Positions 19,575 through 32,122 are shown, counted from the first letter of the stretch. The stretch: 64,000 nt of DNA from Asterias amurensis (GCF_032118995.1 NC_092651.1:24226349-24290348), one strand, 5' to 3'. Program-made: numbers and translations. The notes: generated from the letters alone by a model not told the origin.

Positions 19575-21544
19575 AAAGCAATTATTTTTCAGATGAGCAA
19601 CTCTATATGACTTTGCGTTTCCTTCTTTGTTACGCCCCACTGCATGGTATAACCTTTATGGGGTATATCGTTACAGTTATAATGAAATACAATACCTGCA
19701 GTGGAAATTGTGTTCACCCACATACGGCCCAGGCGATGATGTTGACTGCCGCCGGCGGGATTTTCAGAGACGACTGACGGCAATTTGAGATTATTCTTGA
19801 TCTGAAAACATGACTCTTCAAGTTTGGAATAATTAATAAAGAGGTTTCTCGTTTCTAACCAGTGTGCTTAAGGAACCCCCCCCCCCAAAAAAAAAAAAAA
19901 AAAAAATCCAAGTCAAAATCCAATTATTCCAAACAGAAACTTATTTGTGGTTTATGATTGTTCATATCTTGTTTCTGTTTTTAAAGGGCTTTTCCAAAAC
20001 CAATATCCTCACTTCGTGAACCCCAACTATGCATAAAGTAACAAATCTGTGAAAATGTAAACTCAATCGGTCATCGATGTTGTAAGAAAATATTGAAAGA
20101 AAACACACCCTCGTTGCATAGAGTATTCAGATTCAAATCTTTTTGGAAAATTACCGCTAAAATTAAAATTAAATTTAGCATATCTAATTGGAAGGGCCCC
20201 GTGTTTGTCTGCGCAGAAAAGATGGAGAAGATACATGTAATTGCAGTGGGGAGCCCAGCAGTATACGCGTATGTCCAGATATAGAGATATCGCAAACTAA
20301 TCTTACTGAAACTATAGTGAAGGTTGCTACGCGTGCAAGTGGGTGTTTTTTTGTTCAACTTTCGTATATGCAACCATTCATTGACATGGCTTGATGCTGA
20401 CTCTAATTGGTAATGGGGAGGGTCGAACCACTTATAAGAAAGAAAAACAAATTCTCCTGTTTTCATGATTTCACATAATCTTTATTTTTAGTTGCTTAAA
20501 CTGGTTATAAACAAATGACTTCAACATCAACATTTACGAGAAACACATTTTGTTTACTGTCACTGGCGAAAAAAAACAACTTTTGTTTTTTGTTCAGTAT
20601 TACTTGTGCCTTGGTATACACATTCAAACCAAGAACATAAGATGACACTAGGGTTCCCAGTTGGGCGATGATCCACGGTTAGAAAATGTGTAAAAAAACT
20701 CAATGACAGCTGTTGGCAAAAAGTTAATAAACAAAAGAGGGACAACAGGAGGCCCCATGCTGCAGGTGTAACTCTATACCTGCGTGGAGTTGTAATAAAA
20801 AAAATACTTTTCGCCATTTTAAAAACTCAACCTAAAAAAAATGATAATAAATTTTTGTCTCACCATCTGTTATTCCCTTTTCCCTCCCATGTCCAACTCT
20901 CCCCCACATAATATCTGCCCATCAGCTTACCATCAAATAAATACAATATCTTCACAAATTTAAAACAATGGAAATTTGAGCAGGAAAAAAGTTAAATTAT
21001 AACACATTTCCATCGATTATGAAATCATGAAGTGTTATGAAATGTTAAACAAGTAGCAAAATGTTTAAAACAACAGCATTTTAAAAAGGCTTCAACATCG
21101 ATAATAGGAATAGCCCATCAAGGCCACGCATTATACACGTCACTTTTGTTTTTAAACCACTTTGTTGTTTTCCATCAAGTCTTCTTTTTAATGCGAGCTT
21201 TTACTTCGTTAATACACCTTTTTACAATACTCATAAGTCTCACACGAGGCAACTTTTACAGGCAACTTGGAGACAACAAACTACATTGCGTTTACTGGAC
21301 CACTTTGGTAGCACTTTAGTAATTTTTCAAATTGTGTCTTATGATGCACAATAATTTATTTTTTAATTAATCATAAATGTGGATGCCCTATGGAGATTGC
21401 CTGGAACTGGTTGCCTATGAATTGTCTCACGTGACATAGCCCTTAGAGTGCATGCCCCATACACATCTCAGCCTGCCGTTTGCGGAGCCAAACTGTTTCA
21501 GTTGACGGACGTATGACCAATATTGAGCAAAATACAAAATACAA

Positions 21545-21590
<46 letters not shown>

Positions 21591-22919
21591 ACATAAACAT
21601 GGTAAAACCAATCCAAACCAACATATTATATCATCAGGAAAGTATCTTCTATTATATAAACTGGAGATATGTACAGTAAAACAATAATATATCAATTTGC
21701 GTTACGACAAAGGCAGTGTATTTAATCAATTATAATTATTTTTATGTCGACTTGAAGAACCAGATATAGAGGCCTTTAGTTATGCGAAGTGTCAGGTTAC
21801 TAGACAGATGACGTAAGACACATTCATGAAGCCCATGTGTGGATTCCTGATTCGTCAAGGAAACACCATTATAATTACGTTATAAATGCTGCGAATATTG
21901 TATTTTTCATGAAGGTGTGAGTGCGAACTAATAGCCTGATTAAGAACAAAGTTGTCCAGTTGTACGCATAATGCATTCTTATCCGGGTGCCACTTACTTC
22001 AATTTACAATGTTGTGACGTCATGTACAGAGTTCCTGGTTTGTACTTAGCTTAGGCATAAGGGTAGAGCTTAAAAGAATACATATTTATTTCAGTGGCAT
22101 AAGCAGACGATTTCACTCGGGGTATATGAGGGTGTATGAGCAAAGAAAGACCCGCCCTTCCAATTTGGGCCAGATTTAATGTCTTGCAAGCGCCGAATTT
22201 CGTTAAATGGCGGGCACACTATTTTTAGCAAAAGCTCACTGTACATTGTGAAACACGCTTGAGTGCTTAAAATAAGCGTGCAATTCTGTCTTCTTCAAAT
22301 AAGCGTGCAATTTTGTCTTTTTCCATAAGCGCCAATTCTTCGCTTACGGCATAGGAGAGCCATTCAGTTTGTCACAGGTTACGCCAATGGCGGGCTTGAG
22401 TCGCAAGCGAGCCAGATAAACATTATTGATAAAATTCTTACCCACAATGGCAACCTTAGACAAGATTAAATATATCTTGGTATATGATTATTCAGTTATT
22501 TTTGTAAGTATTCAGTTGTTTAGTCACAAAAGGCACCTTTATTCATGTATGTTAAACTTTATCGCGGTGTATGGACCATATTATTTTCCCTCCTTGAACA
22601 AATGCAACCAAACCGATGTGAGAACCAAATAGTCTGGTTCCGATGTCTATGAAAACCTGTGTACACAAGGGAATGTAACATTAAACGTAAGTGCCACCAA
22701 TTGGACGCCATCCAGAGTTCATCCGCCACCAAGACAGTTTTGTTGAAGTTTTGAACTGGGCGGAATTGTAACGTCATACGTGCCATATAAGCGTTTTGGA
22801 TCTGCTGGTCATGGCTTTTCTTTCAGGGCAAAACTCATTTTAGGTTTGAATTCAACGGAAGCAGATTTCCAAACTGCATGTGTTTGTCCAATATTTTTGG
22901 ATCTGATTTGGACTAACAA
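19575..22919. other. Intergenic region with simple repeats
   Basis: No gene supported. It holds a C11-A20 run at 19876-19906, a MITE-A fragment at about 20025-20140, an AAAT tetranucleotide array at 21545-21588, and a GCGTGCAATTnTGTCTT doublet at about 22277-22320. Confidence 0.55.
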
Positions 22920-23386
22920 TTAAGGTCACTGTCGAACACGTTTGGTAATTACTCTGAATAAAAAAAAAATATAGGCTTAACGTACATGGCATAAACAACG
23001 GAGACCTGTTCAGTATAAAGCATTGTGAAAAGCGACTTTCTCTGATTAAAGTAGTTTTTGAGGAAGATTAATCTTCACTAAAATATTTGAAACTGAGAAA
23101 GACCCCAGGTCTGAAGCCTTTCTCAGTAATCTAAATTTGTGCAAAAAGGGTGTTTTTTCTTTCACTTCTCGCAATTTCGATGACCATTTGAGCCAAAATA
23201 TTTACAGTTCGCGCTGCCTTTAAAGGCATGCATAATGAAATACTTCAGAGGAAGTCCTTAATTATTTTGAGTGAGAAATTACCCCCTTTTCAAAATACTT
23301 ATGCTATTAACAGCTCCCATTGCTCGTTAAAGTAATCTTTTGTGCCATCAATTTTTTTGAGTAGTTACCAATAGTGTCCAGTGCCT
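22920..23386. mobile_element. Two joined, degraded MITE-A pieces downstream of the GPCR
   Basis: A minus-oriented piece (about 22924-23225) begins GTCACTGTCGAACACGTTTG. It is followed by a plus-oriented 3' piece ending ACCAATAGTGTCCAGTGCCT. Confidence 0.75.
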
Positions 23387-23446
23387 TAAAAGGACAACTG
23401 AAGATCAGAAGAATATAATCAAAGAATGACAAGGCAAGAGTTATGT

Positions 23447-24706
23447 TCACGTGCGAGACTCCTCTGTGGTGAGCCTGTCGATGCTCTTCATTGCACTGCG
23501 GAGTGACCCATTAGTCGTCTTCATGGAGCTGCAGGTAGCAAAGATGGCGCGTCGGTCCCTCCTAGCCTCGCCTTGAGATGATGGGCTCTCGTGGCATCTT
23601 GATAGAGAGAAGGCCTCCGCAAAGGCTCTTCTGTACCTGGAGTTGGCAACGTTGTAGATGATAGGATTAATGGCCGAGTTACAATAGGAGAGGATGTGGC
23701 AGAACAGCAAGAAAGCTTCATACTGCTTGTTGGATGAATATTGCAAGTTCCCGGTCAGTCGTTTAATAAACCAGTAGAGAGACAGGGTTTGTAAGGGGGC
23801 CATTAACACGAAGAAGATGACGCCGTTGATAACGAGCATCCTTGCGATTTGATTGCGGACTTCGAGGTTCTTGCGGACTCCGGCAGCCTGGCGACCGATC
23901 ACCCCAAGCCGGTCGTTCATGGCCCGCATGACACGGACGAAGAGAACGCTGTTTACCGCCATGGCGACAAAGAACGGAAACGTCTGTATGAAACTGGCAT
24001 ACCTGACGATATTCTCCGATGTCGGGACGTATGAAGTCATGGTTCTTGGCATGGTTAACTCAAGCTCTAAGGTCGGCCATATCATACAGTAGATGAAAGT
24101 TTGGCTCTGCGAGGGTACTGTGGTACCGGCGAGTATAGCCGCAACCACCCACGACAAGGCGACTAGTTTGGACGCGTTCCACGGATCAGCATTGCCCACG
24201 AACACCTTCATTGGACGACACACGGCGTAGAACCTCTCGAATGCTACAGCCGTCACCAGGAATTCACTGGTGAAGAACCCAATGTAACTCATGACGTATA
24301 TGAAGATGAAGACGCCAAAATCAATGTTACCTTGGTCTCTGGAGAGCGGTGAGCTGACAAAGTGGGCTATTTCTTGACCCAAGGACGCGCCGAGGAAAAG
24401 GATATCAGCGAAGGCCAGACTGACAAGATATACATTGACTACGGTCCGCATGCGATGTACACGTGCAACCACAAAGAGGAACGCAATGTTGGTCAGCAAA
24501 CCCACTGCCATGATTACCGGTAAAATGTAAGTATTGACGATTTTCTCCAATGGGGTGTAGACGTACAACTCCACTTGTTCCTCTGTGTCGACAACGACGA
24601 GCGTGTCGCAAGGTGAGTCGTAAGTTCCATTCATCATGCCATGCTGGATAAAGTGACCAGTGCCATTGATGACCGTCCAGTTGAAAAATCGATAGGCAAG
24701 ATCCAT
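23447..24706 (-). CDS. Class A (rhodopsin-like) G-protein-coupled receptor, peptide-receptor type, TRHR-like
   Basis: A single exon with ATG at 24706-24704 and TGA at 23447, 419 residues. A plasma-membrane receptor that by family would bind a neuropeptide and signal through G proteins. Visible marks: N-terminal glycosylation sites at Asn9, Asn14 and Asn26; TM1 near 58-82 with Asn73; TM2 with LAFAD (Asp101); TM3 ending ERF (157-159) in place of DRY; TM4 near 181-198; ECL2 Cys207; TM5 near 233-258; a basic third loop; TM6 near 290-313 with Pro304; TM7 with CNSAINPIIYN (NPxxY at 347-351), then SRYRRAF of helix 8 and a Ser/Thr-rich tail. Odd points: no cysteine between TM2 and TM3, so the standard TM3-ECL2 disulphide is missing, and CWxP in TM6 reads LMAP. 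The TM7 phrase resembles TRH, ghrelin and neuromedin-U receptors. The ligand cannot be told from sequence. Confidence 0.93.
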   Translation of the reverse strand: MDLAYRFFNWTVINGTGHFIQHGMMNGTYDSPCDTLVVVDTEEQVELYVYTPLEKIVNTYILPVIMAVGLLTNIAFLFVVARVHRMRTVVNVYLVSLAFADILFLGASLGQEIAHFVSSPLSRDQGNIDFGVFIFIYVMSYIGFFTSEFLVTAVAFERFYAVCRPMKVFVGNADPWNASKLVALSWVVAAILAGTTVPSQSQTFIYCMIWPTLELELTMPRTMTSYVPTSENIVRYASFIQTFPFFVAMAVNSVLFVRVMRAMNDRLGVIGRQAAGVRKNLEVRNQIARMLVINGVIFFVLMAPLQTLSLYWFIKRLTGNLQYSSNKQYEAFLLFCHILSYCNSAINPIIYNVANSRYRRAFAEAFSLSRCHESPSSQGEARRDRRAIFATCSSMKTTNGSLRSAMKSIDRLTTEESRT

Positions 24707-24729
24707 CTTGATGTTTTTGTACCTCGAGT

Positions 24730-24940
24730 TTCATGAGCAGAATTTCACATCAGTGTCACGTTGGTCCTTCTCATGCAGGAAATAATTGGCTCAAAATCAA
24801 ATCAAAAAAACGCGGGAAACAAGCAATAATATTACGTTTTCATGAGTAGAAATGCACATCAATGTCACGTTGGTCCTTATCATAGTACACAAGAAACGAT
24901 CACTTTGAATTCATATAAAAACACGCGGGAACACAAAGTC
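24730..24940. repeat. Tandem duplication just upstream of the GPCR start
   Basis: Two units (about 24731-24835 and 24840-24930) share TCATGAGnAGAAnTnCACATC and TGTCACGTTGGTCCTT, then an ACGCGGGAA word. They lie within 25-235 bases of the GPCR ATG, so they belong to its leader or promoter. Confidence 0.85.
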
Positions 24941-25409
24941 AAGCACGTTTCCAGCTTCCTTTCTTCTCAAAAATATGCAGTTGTCATCACATCGTCTTTC
25001 ATTTAGTACTGCCCATCGTTTTCGATTGATAAAAACACAGTCCCCACTCCTCGCGTGTGTCCACCCCTCGCCTGCTACTTACGACGGGGTAGAAGCGAAC
25101 GAAATTGACCTTATCGAAAATGCTCACGGCGTTTTCGGCGCCGAAAAACAAGACTTTGGTTACTCTAAAACGAGCTTGAAGTAGGCCTACTGATGAAGTG
25201 AGCTGATGACCAAATCATTCGCAGACGTCGTGAGTGTTTAAATGCTGTAGTGTTGCCAGTGTACAAACCCCCATGCCACCCGGTTTCCGTCAATCGTTCA
25301 GACGTGCCTCGAACGTGTACATAAAACGGTCTGGTAAATATTGAAGAAAGCGCAACTTGTTCTCTTTTTTAAGGACCCAGGCTTGACGTTGACGAGTGAG
25401 ACACGCTGA

Positions 25410-25517
25410 CGGTCCGTGGTTATATCTTGGCTTTAATGATATGCAAAACGTCACAGCTTTGCTCCTCCGCCATCCTTGTTCGTGATTTGCCAGTTATTAT
25501 CTGACTGAAAAAGTCAC
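25410..25517. promoter_or_regulatory. Promoter-like module, copy 1, upstream of the GPCR
   Basis: Contains TTTAATGATATGCAAAACGT and CACAGCTTTGCTCCTCCG, with a CRE-type ACGTCA (25448-25453) and an octamer-like ATGCAAA. It is repeated almost unchanged at 25664-25776. Use as a promoter is an inference. Confidence 0.5.
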
Positions 25518-25663
25518 GAACATTCTAATGTCGCTGACTACATTGATAATTCTAAGGCATACATCTCTTGTATTTTGAACCAAAAATCATTTCTAACTTG
25601 AATGTTTTTAGTTTTTAATGTGATGTATTTCAGGCATTCATATTTTAACGTCACATGCAAATA

Positions 25664-25776
25664 CACACGGTCAGTGGTTTTATCTTGACTTTAATGATAT
25701 GCAAAACGTCACAGCTTTGCTCCTCCGTCATCCTTGCCCCTGATTGGCCAGTTATTATCTGACTCAAAAAGTCACC
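25664..25776. promoter_or_regulatory. Promoter-like module, copy 2, upstream of the GPCR
   Basis: As copy 1, with CRE-type ACGTCA (25706-25711) and ATGCAAA. It also has an inverted CCAAT box (GATTGGCC near 25742) and an AP-1-type TGACTCA near 25760, both altered in copy 1. Confidence 0.5.
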
Positions 25777-26129
25777 GATCCTTTAAATTATTCAGTGAGT
25801 TCGCCTCAGTAGACGCCTCGGCGTGTTGACTCCGTAACAAGAACGCACATGGTGTGATAGTGGAATGATATTATCCACCTATAAGGAAACCAAAACGAAC
25901 ATTTGCTAATTGAAAACAAACAGAGACTGCGTTGGTATTTAAAGGGTATTCATTCTCCAAATAATGTATGACATAACAAACTTACTTGGCAAAGAACACA
26001 GTTGCAGTTGCTGTTTATGAAGTTTATGAAACTATGATAGAAACAATGACCTTTGAAGTAATCCGATATTGACAAAAATCGAATTAGAGACTGTATGATG
26101 CATCTGAAATCTGAAATCTATTCAACGTG

Positions 26130-26292
26130 TTTTTTTTTTCTTTTGCTATTTTCCTACAACTTCGATGACCAATTGCGCCCACTAATGTTCACAGGTTTGT
26201 TGTTTTATACATGATGGGATACCAAATGAGTCCTAACTCTTTGTGAAATCGACCCCTGGTATTTGATAATTACCAAAAGTATACACTGCATG
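26130..26292 (-). mobile_element. MITE-A fragment
   Basis: Shows ACTTCGATGACCAATTG, TTCACAGGTTTGTTGTTTTA and ATAATTACCAAAAGTATACACTGC. The other half is missing. Confidence 0.8.
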
Positions 26293-26549
26293 CCTAAAGA
26301 AAGAAGAGGAAGGAAAACATATATAGGTCATTCGGTTTGATGAGATGAACCAGACTCAAAATGACACCTATACAGTAGCAAAGTATGGGCCTACCTGGTC
26401 CGGTTCCGCCTCTGCTTCAAGCTAAATTGTTAATATCTTCACGTATCCTCCAAAGTCAACAAGTACCGAATATGACCATAAAATGACGCACATACGAGTC
26501 AGTCAACATAATTCTCCAATGCTAACAAATGCTATTGGTTCAGGATCCA

Positions 26550-26935
26550 ACTATTGGGAACATCCATAGGGAAACACATCCAAAAGCAAACTCAACATCT
26601 TGTTTTGTGTCTTTTTGTCACATCTTATATTTGGGAACATACATAGGGAAACACATCCAAAAGCAAACTCAACATCTTGTTTTGTGTCTTTTTGTCACAT
26701 CTTATATTTGGGAACATCCATAGGGAAAAGACATCCAAAAGCAAACTCAACATCTTGTCTTTTTGTCACATCTTATATTTGGGAACATCCATAGGGAAAA
26801 ACATCCAAAAGCAAACTCAACATCTTGTTTTGTGTCTTTTTGTCACATCTTATATTTGGGAACATCCATAGGGAAAAAACATCCAAAAGCAAACTCAACA
26901 TCTTTTTTGTGTCTTTTTGTCACATCTTTTCAATT
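26550..26935. repeat. Minisatellite, 77-bp unit, about five copies
   Basis: TTGGGAACATnCATAGGGAA recurs at about 26554, 26631, 26708, 26779 and 26856, so spacing is 77, 77, 71 and 77. The short unit lacks part of TTTTGTGTC. Copies are almost identical. The four overlapping small open frames here are by-products. Confidence 0.95.
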
Positions 26936-27004
26936 CATTGCTGCGCGTAAATGTCAGTGAAACAACACTTGAAGTTAGGAATGATTTAAAGTAAAATATA
27001 ATGC

Positions 27005-28110
27005 ACAAGAACTTTTACCTAAAATGAAAATCTCTTAATGTCGTAACAACTATAAAAGCAAAGACATAATGCGATGATAAACGAACCACATTTTTGTTTT
27101 AGTTTTAAGTGAACACATTTATGTAGTGACTTCATGACTTTTTCAAAACTTTTAATGACATCTTTATTCCCTTTAATAATTCACCTTTAACCGTATACAA
27201 CATTACAGTGTAATTTGAGAACACAATAAACTGTGGGAGCAGTAAGACAACAAATTCACAACATAGAAACAAAATTATTGGGGGTTTCCCTCGCCAAGAG
27301 ACAGAAGAGGAAGTAAGGAATACACTTTTATAATTCCAATCAAACCCTTACAAATCCTTAAGGTCAAACCCTTAGATATTGATGTCTCATTAAGAGTGAA
27401 CTTAGAACGAAAAGAAAATCTTTTACTTTAGATGGAAATCTCTCAATTTTGCAACAACAAAAGCGAAGACAAACTGCGATGATAAACGGCACATAGGAAA
27501 CTAAAGTAAAGTTGTATCAAACATGAGTACAGTTGTGACTTCATGGCTTTTTCAGCTTGATAATGACATCTTTATTTCCGACACGATTGAAGTCACTTCA
27601 AATGTGGGAGAAGTTTTTAAAGACAAAAACACAAATTTGGATATTCCTCGCCAAAAGACAAAAGAGGACGTCGTGAAGAGTTTTTTTTATGATTTCAAAT
27701 AAATATTTACAAATCACAAACATTCATCTCCAAGTGCACCTCAAAATTAATTTTGTAACAACCAAAAGCGAAGACAGAACAATAGACGGCACATTTTTAG
27801 GAATGTAAAGTAAAGTTGCATCAATAATCATCACAGTTTGGTGTAGGGGCATCGGGGTATAGCAGTCGTGAAGGCAATAATTTGTTAACTCCAGGCCTGC
27901 TATCTTCACGGAGGCACTGATAGCGATTGCCTGCATGCCCCTGGTCATCGCCTTGGTGCCCTTGAAATACTCGGTGCCCTTAACCAAGGATAAAGTGCCT
28001 GGGTGGTCTTGCCCTTTCAAAACGAAGCATACGGGCCTGTAACTCACATGAAATCCTTACGAATCACCAACACCCATCTCAGTAAATTGAATTTTAGATA
28101 TTGATGTCTC
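27005..28110. repeat. Diverged tandem triplication, unit about 350 bp
   Basis: Blocks near 27020, 27440 and 27740 each carry AAAnCGAAGACA/AGCAAAGACATAATGCGAT, GACTTCATGnCTTTTTCA and a CCTCGCCAAnAGACAnAAGA phrase. Units 1 and 3 both carry TTAGATATTGATGTCTC. Unit 3 is split by the repeat at 27825-28035. Confidence 0.7.
27825..28035 (-). repeat. Dispersed repeat, GGGCACC family
   Basis: Minus-strand copy with CCAGGCCTGC, GCCTTGGTGCCCTTGAAATA and GGTGCCCTTAACC. Confidence 0.7.
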
Positions 28111-28448
28111 CTTCTACATCTTATGACAGTCTCAGTTGATTCATTGATGCAACCAGAGTGCTCTAAAGACTCTGGGGGATGCAACGAGAAACACGCATGG
28201 AGGAGGGAGCTCAAACCTGAGGGAGTTGGCATGGTATGGTCACTTTGCATGGGGCGTAATATCATAATTTATAATCCTTTCACAGCCCAAAAACCTGTGA
28301 AACATCGTTCATGTTACTGACAATAACTGCCTTTGATGCTCGTACGGTTAATGATAAAGAAACTATTGTTTGCTTTGATGGTCGTCTGTTATTTTCTCCC
28401 TCCATGGTATGTTTAAAGGTATACAACAAAGGATAACAACATCATTGT

Positions 28449-28831
28449 TTAAAGGCAGTGGTCACTATTGGTAATTACTCAAAATAATTATCAGCATAAA
28501 ACCTCACTTGGTAACGAGTAATTGGGAGAGGTTGATAGTATAAAACATTGTGATAAACGGCTCCCTCTGAAGTGACATAGTTTTCGAGAAAGAAGTAATT
28601 TTCCGCGAATTTGATTTTGAGACCTCAGATTAAAAATTTGAGGAGTCGAAATCAAGCATTGAAAGCACTTAACTGCGTGTGACAAGGGTGTTTTTGTTTC
28701 ATTATTATCTCGCAACTTCGACGACCATTTGAGCTCAAATTGTCACAGGTTTGTTGTTTAATGCATGTGTGAGATACGCCAAGTGAGAAGACTGGTCTTT
28801 GACAATTACCAATAGTGTCCAGAGTCTTTAA
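28449..28831 (-). mobile_element. MITE-A copy, full length
   Basis: GTTTAAAGGCAGTGGTCACT at the left and CCAATAGTGTCCAGAGTCTTT at the right, with the central dyad intact. Confidence 0.93.
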
Positions 28832-31563
28832 AATTAAGTCTGAAAACTTACCGTAGGCCTACTGATTATGAAGCATGATATAAAAGTGAAGGAAGTTTCT
28901 TACTAACAGTGGCAGAAATCAATAAACATAACATATTATTGATTACGAAGTTCCTACTTACTCTATTAACTTTTTTTTCTGAGAAATATTCTCCTCTATG
29001 ATTCGAGCCATAGTTTGAAAAAGCTGCATCTGGAAACCTTTTCAAAATCTGCAACGGCTGCGATGGTGGTTACATCCAAACTATTTTAATATATTAAAAG
29101 GACAATGTATTCAAAGGCAATACGGAAAATGCGCGTGGTTTTCAAAAGGCCTATTTTCACCTGATGACTCGCATAATCTCACATGTTTATTTTTCATAGT
29201 ATCGCTGATATGTCACTAAACATGAAAACTGAATTCGACTATTTTGTTCAGCTCTACCAATCGTGTATAATACCTTTTACATGATTGTCACGTTCTAATG
29301 TTTCTTCTCAGTGCGTCTTGATCTTTAAATTTACGGTAAAAAAATATTTATATTCATAAAGACAAATATAGTTTTAAAGGCAGACGAACTTATTTGACAT
29401 TTTGATTCGAAGTCAGAAAGAACATTTATTAGTATAGCACTATTATTGTTGAAGTATTGAAGTAAGATACATCATGGAATTTTGGAGAAATAAATCAATT
29501 TCGATCTTTCCTTTCCCGCCATAAGCACGCCCTGACAACCGACCCGTGAAAAATTCATCCAAATTTGAACATGGTCACGTACTCCAGAAAACGCCAAATG
29601 GCGTCTTGATTCGTTCGTGGTTTAATGCACGTTCTGCTTACGCTTGCTTCTTTCAATTTGACAAAATTGTGAATTAAATTTTCTCGCGACAGCAGCATTT
29701 CAGACAGAATTCATTTTCAAGATATTGCGTCAAGTCTAGTTCAACATGAATCAAATTGAAAGATTCCGAAGTGTTCAGTCACGATGGTTACCCCATGCCG
29801 ATTAATTGTACTATTCAAGTTTTATGAAATTAAGTGCACAACACACAGATGCAAAAAACATAAAAATGCTTTATCACACGGCAACTCGACCCTGCCGGTT
29901 ATAAACGGCCATGTAAGAACTCGTCGCTACCCTTTTATTCCCTTACTAAAACACGTGTTATATGTTTTATTTGATGTATACCCGATATTCATATTTTAAC
30001 ACATGTGACTGGGAATTCTGAGTATACATCCTTTTTTCATTTTTTTATGTTTCAAGATTCAGCCTCTGGGTCACAAATGCTTTTTTGCAGTAAACGTAGA
30101 AAAAAAGCAAGACAATGGAATAGGGAACTCTATTAATCATGAATTATAGAATGTCAAAATTTGCAGATTAGAGTCGCAGAATCGTTTGCTGGCAGTGTAT
30201 AAGCACTTCATGTATAATCCACCACAAACTGACAAACAAACCTATAAAAGTTTGATGAGATCGATTGGCCATTTGGGTCACGAGAAAATAGTGAAACCCG
30301 AAAATTTTGCATGACATCGACAAAATAGGGAAAAAAATCGTCATTCTCAGACAATGTTGTTTAATGTAAATCTGTGATCTTAGACGAGTGTTTGGCGAGA
30401 AGGAGTCTTGGCGAAAATAGCTCCGTTGTCGATGCATTCTGAGGTGGTAGAACAAATCTTAAATAAAAAACCATACTTTGCTATTCATGCTCGGCGTCAT
30501 ATTACCCAGCAGATAATGTATTCATGATCACATTTTGATTCTAAGACATTAACCCCCCCCCCCTTCTTAAATGTCAAGATTTCTGATATGATGAAAAAAC
30601 CCAAATATATTCAGCACATTAAAACCCAACCCATTGACATTTCGTAAAATGTCGGTATTACCCCCCATGGGAGGCGCAAATGGTCTGCCAGTGTCCTCCG
30701 TTACGAGTGGAGCAACCATCGCATCTTACACCCATTATCGTACATCATCTCTGCCTCCTAGTAGTAAGCCCCATAACCCCCCCCCCATCCTCCTTCTATC
30801 TCTCAAGATGCCGTGAACAACAAGTACACGCCGCTAAACCATCAGGGATAGCCACTTGTCACTTTGAAATAATTTCTAACACTCGAATGTCTCTGCTTGT
30901 GCATTAAGCTGCTGTATAATAAAACAATAAAAATATGGAGTGACGGTAAAGAATTAACATTAATGATTTTTTTTTTACAAAGTTCAACGAGTGCGTAATG
31001 ATTACATATAAATGGTTGGAAATCAATTACAAATTGTGTCATAATGTAAAAACAAATGCAAACTTTTAATCAGAGTGTTTACGTTAGGCAAAAATGAGAG
31101 TTTCGCCAAAATATAGCAATTAGGCCCTCCGTTAGAACGTTTCAAAACGGTAACAACAAAAAACAATCGAGGGAAACACTTTTGTCAACCGGCAACCACA
31201 TTTTTACCCTCTTTAATGTGGTTTTTGAGCTACATAAAACACACCCTTAAAGTGCAAGCGTCACCGTTTCAACATTCAGGAAAGATATCCGCGTGTCAGA
31301 TTTATAGTTCACTTGCCAAAACTCATATCAGTACATATTTTAAAATTAATAACCGGCACGTCGAACTGTCGTCTGTTTCTTTTATTTTCCACTCAAATTG
31401 TTATCTTTATAATCAGGCTATATATTATTGTTGTTGAACTTTAATTCTCCTTTTTTTTATTCGGCTCTTTATTATTAATGTTTTACTTTTGGTTAACGTC
31501 TCAACTATGTATGACTGCTTATAGTGTTATTTCCTCTTTCTTTTTTGTCCTCTTCTTTTCACT
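28832..31563. other. Intergenic unique sequence
   Basis: No gene supported. AT-rich with homopolymers (C10 near 30553, C10 near 30779). Small open frames have neither domains nor splice context. Confidence 0.55.
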
Positions 31564-31950
31564 TAAAGGCAGTGGACACTATTGGTAATTGTCAAAGACT
31601 AGTCTTCACAGTTGGTGTATCTCAACATATGCATAAAATAACAAACCTGTGAAAATTTGAGCTCAATCGGTCATCGAACTTGCGAGATAATAATGAAAGT
31701 AAAAATACCCTTGTCACACGAATTTGTGTGCGTTTAGATAGTTGATTTCGAGACCTCAAGCTCTAAACTTGAGGTCTCGAAATCAAGTTCGTGGAAAATT
31801 ACTTCTTTCTCGAAAACTATGGCACTTCAGAGGGAGCCATTTCTCACAATGTTTTGTACCATCAACCTCTCCCCATTACTCGTCACCAAGAAAGGTTTTA
31901 CGCTAATAATTATTTTGAGTAATTACCAATAGTGTCCACTGCCTTTAAAG
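31564..31950 (+). mobile_element. MITE-A copy, best-preserved reference copy
   Basis: TTAAAGGCAGTGGACACTAT at the left and ATAGTGTCCACTGCCTTTAA at the right give inverted ends of about 26 bp bordered by TTAA. The centre is an inverted pair TTTCGAGACCTCAAG/CTTGAGGTCTCGAAA. No open frame. Confidence 0.95.
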
Positions 31951-32122
31951 TTAGAATTTAACATGGAGGTTCCATGGATAGAGTAATTCTGAATTTCGCT
32001 TTTGGAGAGCACCACTTGTGTTCTTTACAGAAGCGTACCCGCGTATCATTACCGATCACATTAAATGAAATGTCGAGATTGCCTTCAGTTCACTATAAGG
32101 AGCCACTTGACTACGCCTTATT

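Noticed and set aside
26529..26960. Four similar 64-65-codon open frames in a row
   Set aside because: By-products of the 77-bp minisatellite read in shifting frames.
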